Shown here piece by piece: positions 24,139-27,440 of a DNA stretch of 27,440 nt. The notes below the pieces were generated by a model. It worked only from the letters and a program-made list of their open reading frames with translations, ran no database searches and was not told the origin of the DNA. Both the position numbers and the translations under genes were made by a program. Each line of letters begins with the position of its first letter. The first letter of the stretch is position 1. The stretch is taken from the NCBI GenBank assembly GCA_017504735.1, contig JAFVQP010000205.1, forward strand, positions 1 to 27,440, in the 5' to 3' direction. The stretch is from Clostridia bacterium. GTDB lineage: Bacteria > Bacillota_A > Clostridia > Christensenellales > Borkfalkiaceae.

Positions 24139-25011
24139 ATGAAATCGGTAGCATTAAAAAGATCCGACAGACTGCAAACCCAGATCGTAGTTGTATCGTG
24201 GGTAACAGTTTGTACAATATTCTGTTTGATTCCTTTGTTTATTACGGCGATCAACGCCTTTAAATCGAACTTGGAAATCGAAACCAGTATTTTCGCATTT
24301 CCTGTGTTTGGCTCGATTGGCGAAAATATATCCAAAAACTTTAGATTGGCATGGGAAGGGATTAAGGCTCCGTTTATCCGTAGCATCATCATTCCGTTCA
24401 TCGGTACGTTTTTAGATTGCGTTTTGGGTTCGATTTTGGCGTATATTTTTACGTATAAAGAATTCCATTTTAAAGAAACCATCTTCTTTACGTACATTTC
24501 GGTAATGCTGTTGCCCTCGATCATGGGTATGCCTATTTTGGTACCTTTCATGAGAAACACCTTAGGCTTGGGTGATACTTACGTAGGTTACTTGTTGCCC
24601 AACCTTGCGGGCGGTCAAATCGGTGGTTTGTTCTTGTTTAGAACCTTCTTTGGTCAACAGCCCAAATCGATTTATGAAAGTGCGCAAATCGAAGGTGCGA
24701 CGGACGTGGATATTTATTGCAAGTTGACCGTGCCTTTGGCTTTGCCCATCATTTTGTATAAGATGGTAGGTACGTTTGGCGGCTTGTACAACGATTACTT
24801 GTGGCCCAGCTTGATCATGGACAGTAAAATGACCTTGATGCCTATTATGCTTTCTATGCAACAGAAATTTACGGCAGGTATCGGTACGGGTAAGGAAAAC
24901 GGCGCAATGTACGCAATGTATATTATTTCCAGTATTCCTTTGATTTTCACGTCGGTTATTAGTATGAAATTCTTCAGCAGCGGTGACTTTGCAGCGGGGA
25001 TAAAGCTTTGA
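24139..25011 (+). CDS. MalG-like carbohydrate ABC transporter permease
   Basis: The second permease of the sugar importer, 290 residues with about six membrane helices. The first helix (TVCTIFCLIPLFITAINAF) is typical of MalG/LacG-type permeases, and the EAA loop is clear (IYESAQIEGATDVDIYCKLT, E180-G186). It would pair with the preceding permease to form the channel and with an ATPase supplied from elsewhere in the genome (MsmK/UgpC-type ATPases are shared between importers in many Firmicutes). The gene starts 1 bp after the MalF-like stop, and its last codon region overlaps the TTG start of the next gene, so the three are translated as a coupled unit. Confidence 0.93.
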   Translation: MKSVALKRSDRLQTQIVVVSWVTVCTIFCLIPLFITAINAFKSNLEIETSIFAFPVFGSIGENISKNFRLAWEGIKAPFIRSIIIPFIGTFLDCVLGSILAYIFTYKEFHFKETIFFTYISVMLLPSIMGMPILVPFMRNTLGLGDTYVGYLLPNLAGGQIGGLFLFRTFFGQQPKSIYESAQIEGATDVDIYCKLTVPLALPIILYKMVGTFGGLYNDYLWPSLIMDSKMTLMPIMLSMQQKFTAGIGTGKENGAMYAMYIISSIPLIFTSVISMKFFSSGDFAAGIKL

Positions 25012-27158
25012 TTAAGGACGAATTATACGAGCAGAGCGCAGATGCGCCCGACTATATTTACTTTCAAGAATTCCCAGACATGGATGCCGTCGGCTACCGC
25101 TTTGCGGGGCTGCACGTGCATCAAAGTCTGGAGGTGTTGATTGTCTATAAAGGCTGTATGCGGTGTATGGTAAATAACCACACGGAAGAAATTTCGGCGG
25201 GTAGTATTTTTATCGTAAATAGCTATGATACACACCATTACGAATATGTTGGCAATGCAGCTGCGTATATTTTGGTTATTAGTAAAGATTTTTTCGCACA
25301 TATCTTAAGAGAGGATACAGAATTTAACAACTTCCTCCATCCAACCGCTGCGGTATGGGAGGAAATGATGGCCCATATTAAAGGGGCGTATGACAAAGCG
25401 AGGGGATTTAACGTCCTGCAAAAGAGCGGCTTTGTCAATACCCTTATGGGAATTTTGTACGACAGTAATTTATTGCGAAAAAAAGAAAAAAATGCAAACA
25501 AAGAATTTTTCATCAAGGTCAGCGATTATATTGCTGCGCATTTCGCAGAAGATTTGCGTTTGCCGACCCTGGCGAAGGAATTTGGCTACAGTGAAAATTA
25601 CTTTTCCGCGCTTTTCAATAAGACCGCTGGGACAAATTTGAACGAATATGTCAACGGCGTGCGCATTAAAAAAGTGGTGGAAATGCGTAAAGTTTGGGAA
25701 AAGAGATACACCTTAAAGGAAATTGTTACGCGCTGCGGATTTAACAGTATGGAAACATATTACCGCGTGTTGAAGAAACACAAAGCTAGCAATGAAAATC
25801 GTGGTTTCAAGGTAATAGAAAATGATGAATTGAAGAAAAATTCGAATAAAAGTGTAGGTATGAAAATGAAAAAATTATGGACGGCAATTGTAGGTTATGG
25901 TAATAGAGGGCAGGTCTATGCTGATTATAGCTTGGATTGTCCTAATGAGCTGGGTATTGCGGCAATTATTGACCCTAATCCCTTTAAGTTGGCAGAGGCG
26001 AAAAAGCGTTATAACCTCACTGACGAGCAACTGTTTACGACGTATGAAGATTTCGAAGCAAAAAATATTGCATGCGACTTCGTTGTAAACGCAACGATGG
26101 ACCAGCTTCACTACGAAACAGCAATGAAAATTTTGGCTGGCAAGCATGATATGTTGATGGAAAAACCCATTGTTCCCAACGCAAAGGAATTGATGGATAT
26201 CAAAACGCTTGCTGATAAAAATGGTTGTCAAGTGTTCATTTGTCACGTATTGCGCTATACGCCGTACTATCGTACGATTAAGAAATTGATTCTTAGCGGT
26301 GTAATCGGCGACATCATGACGATGGAAATGAACGAACACGTTTGTATCGCGCATTATTTGACGGCGTTTGCCCGTGGTAAATGGAATAGCGAAGAAAAAT
26401 GTGGCTCTGGGTTCCTTCTTGCAAAATGCTGTCACGATTTGGACTTGGTTTGCTGGTTGAACAATGCAACGCAACCCAGCCAAATCTTTAGTATGGGTAC
26501 CCGTTCACAATTTATCAAGGAAAATAAACCTGAAGGCGCAACGGAATATTGCTATCAATGTAAGCATGAAAGAGATTGTCAATATTCGGCAATTAAATAC
26601 CATCTTGATACGGACGCAATGCCGTTCCTTGTATGGGATAGCATGAATAAACCCTTCGACGAAATTACCAAAGAAGAAAAGATGGAATTCTTGAAGACGA
26701 ACACCTATGGTAAGTGTGCGTACGACAACCTTGGCGATCTTGTAGATAGACAAAACGTTATGGTGCAATTCAAAAACGGTTCCACCTGTTCCTTCACTTT
26801 GGTTGGCGGTGCAACGAAAGCGGATAGATATATCCACTTGGTTGGTACCATGGGTGAAATCGAAGGTAAGTTGGAAGAAAATAAATTTGTGATCCGTAAA
26901 TACATTGACGGCTCTTACTCTGGTACAGTAGAAGAAGTAAGCGTTGAAAATGAAATTATTAACAATGCAAAACACGGCGGACACAGCGGCGGCGACTTTG
27001 CAATTATGCATGACTTGATTGCTTACTTGAACGGCGATCAATCCTCTGTTTCCATCACGAAGTTGGATGATTCCATTAATGGTCATTTGTGTATTTTTGC
27101 GGCAGAAGCATCTAGGAAGAGCGGACAGTTGGTGTCGGTAGATTCCTTGAGAAAATAA
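25008..27158 (+). CDS. AraC-family regulator fused in frame to a Gfo/Idh/MocA oxidoreductase
   Basis: A 716-residue ORF with two complete proteins in one frame. Residues 1-about 160 are the cupin-like sensor (LHVHQSLEVLIVYKG; SYDTHHYEYV). About 170-268 is the AraC DNA-binding domain (LRLPTLAKEFGYSENYF; YTLKEIVTRCGFNSMETYYR). After a 16-residue polar linker, from M285/M287 on, comes an NAD(P)-dependent sugar-type dehydrogenase: GYGNRG (296-301), EKP (385-387) with the catalytic K386, CCHDLDL, and four cysteines C515, C518, C524 and C570 in the CxxC-x5-C...YGKC pattern of one Gfo subgroup, possibly a metal site. The start is TTG at 25008 with GGGGA seven bases upstream, overlapping the permease stop by three bases. 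A second start at ATG 25866 with TAGG seven bases before could yield the dehydrogenase alone. Tandem stops TAATAG (25813-25818) lie in the +1 frame at the AraC end, so a single-base indel or error could have fused two genes. Confidence 0.8.
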   Translation: MIKDELYEQSADAPDYIYFQEFPDMDAVGYRFAGLHVHQSLEVLIVYKGCMRCMVNNHTEEISAGSIFIVNSYDTHHYEYVGNAAAYILVISKDFFAHILREDTEFNNFLHPTAAVWEEMMAHIKGAYDKARGFNVLQKSGFVNTLMGILYDSNLLRKKEKNANKEFFIKVSDYIAAHFAEDLRLPTLAKEFGYSENYFSALFNKTAGTNLNEYVNGVRIKKVVEMRKVWEKRYTLKEIVTRCGFNSMETYYRVLKKHKASNENRGFKVIENDELKKNSNKSVGMKMKKLWTAIVGYGNRGQVYADYSLDCPNELGIAAIIDPNPFKLAEAKKRYNLTDEQLFTTYEDFEAKNIACDFVVNATMDQLHYETAMKILAGKHDMLMEKPIVPNAKELMDIKTLADKNGCQVFICHVLRYTPYYRTIKKLILSGVIGDIMTMEMNEHVCIAHYLTAFARGKWNSEEKCGSGFLLAKCCHDLDLVCWLNNATQPSQIFSMGTRSQFIKENKPEGATEYCYQCKHERDCQYSAIKYHLDTDAMPFLVWDSMNKPFDEITKEEKMEFLKTNTYGKCAYDNLGDLVDRQNVMVQFKNGSTCSFTLVGGATKADRYIHLVGTMGEIEGKLEENKFVIRKYIDGSYSGTVEEVSVENEIINNAKHGGHSGGDFAIMHDLIAYLNGDQSSVSITKLDDSINGHLCIFAAEASRKSGQLVSVDSLRK

Positions 27159-27176
27159 GAATAAGGAGAAAAGATA

Positions 27177-27440
27177 ATGAGAAAATGGCTTAAGACGTCA
27201 ATGCTTTTTGCATTGAGCCTTACGATGTTTGCTGGGTGTGCGTTGCCTGGCATAGGTACAACCAACAATCAAGAAAGTGCTAGCGTTGAAACGAATAATG
27301 ATTATTATACCGTACATTTCGACCTTTGCACGAACTATAAGACGAACGTTATTGACGATCAAGAGGTTGAGCCTGGCGACGTGGCAACCAAACCTGCTGT
27401 TGCAGTTTTAGGTGATAATCCCGAACGTTTAGAGGTTCAG
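27177..27440 (+). CDS. Lipoprotein with a possible InlB-type repeat start (partial, runs off the window)
   Basis: The first 88 codons are present and the frame is open to the window edge. The protein starts with a lipoprotein signal (RKWLK, hydrophobic core, FAGC with lipidated C21), followed by a polar Asn/Ser/Thr spacer (about 27-42). Residues 44-88 begin YTVHFDLCTN and continue with VIDDQEVEPGDVATKP, similar to the start of Listeria-Bacteroides (InlB B) repeats found in surface proteins; this match is by eye and uncertain. AAGGAG (27163-27168) is eight bases upstream of the ATG, and the gene lies 18 bp after the AraC-dehydrogenase ORF, so it belongs to the same operon. It may be a sugar-binding or sugar-degrading surface protein. 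Confidence 0.75.
   Translation, partial: MRKWLKTSMLFALSLTMFAGCALPGIGTTNNQESASVETNNDYYTVHFDLCTNYKTNVIDDQEVEPGDVATKPAVAVLGDNPERLEVQ

Overview
The window reads as a chromosomal segment from an anaerobic, low-to-mid GC Firmicute, probably a gut-type Clostridia (Christensenellales-like is a guess). The reasons are Shine-Dalgarno-led genes with sigma-A style promoters (TTGACA/TATAAT), a prs-pth-mfd-PrsA-like gene order related to the Bacillus/Clostridium prs-pth-mfd neighbourhood, lipoprotein signal peptides, MalFG-type sugar transporters without a local ATPase, and a GH36 alpha-galactosidase. No rRNA, tRNA, CRISPR array, transposase or phage gene was seen. All genes but one are on the + strand.

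Region 1 (1-2805) is a four-gene run with almost no spacing: a CPBP intramembrane protease, rlmH, an M14 zinc carboxypeptidase and tadA. Its promoter appears to start transcription at the first start codon (leaderless), and a perfect 17-bp palindrome overlaps the -35. Region 2 (2806-10259) is housekeeping: prs with its own promoter and a structured 135-nt leader, then pth, mfd and a large PrsA/SurA-like lipoprotein whose ribosome-binding site sits in the loop of a perfect hairpin. It ends in a strong terminator.

Region 3 (10260-17416) is membrane biology: a MATE exporter; a three-part DedA-PlsC-zinc ribbon fusion; a YfcC-type carrier; a small PH-domain membrane protein on the minus strand, again apparently leaderless; and a second MATE exporter. 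The two MATE genes end in an almost identical 22-bp segment beginning one base before the stop codon.

Region 4 (17453-27440) is a carbohydrate locus: a cytoplasmic GH36 alpha-galactosidase, then a 428-bp control region with a terminator and an extended -10 promoter overlapped by a palindrome. A transport operon follows: solute-binding lipoprotein, MalF-like permease with a large propeller-like extracytoplasmic domain, MalG-like permease, and one 716-residue ORF that joins an AraC-family regulator to a Gfo/Idh/MocA oxidoreductase. The last gene, a lipoprotein with a repeat-like start, runs off the window. The likely logic is that an oligosaccharide is captured and imported, split by the galactosidase and oxidised by the dehydrogenase, while the AraC part controls the operon. 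The AraC-dehydrogenase fusion is the most unusual item. It may be a real sensor-enzyme protein or two genes joined by a single-base change, because tandem stop codons lie in the +1 frame exactly where an AraC gene should end.
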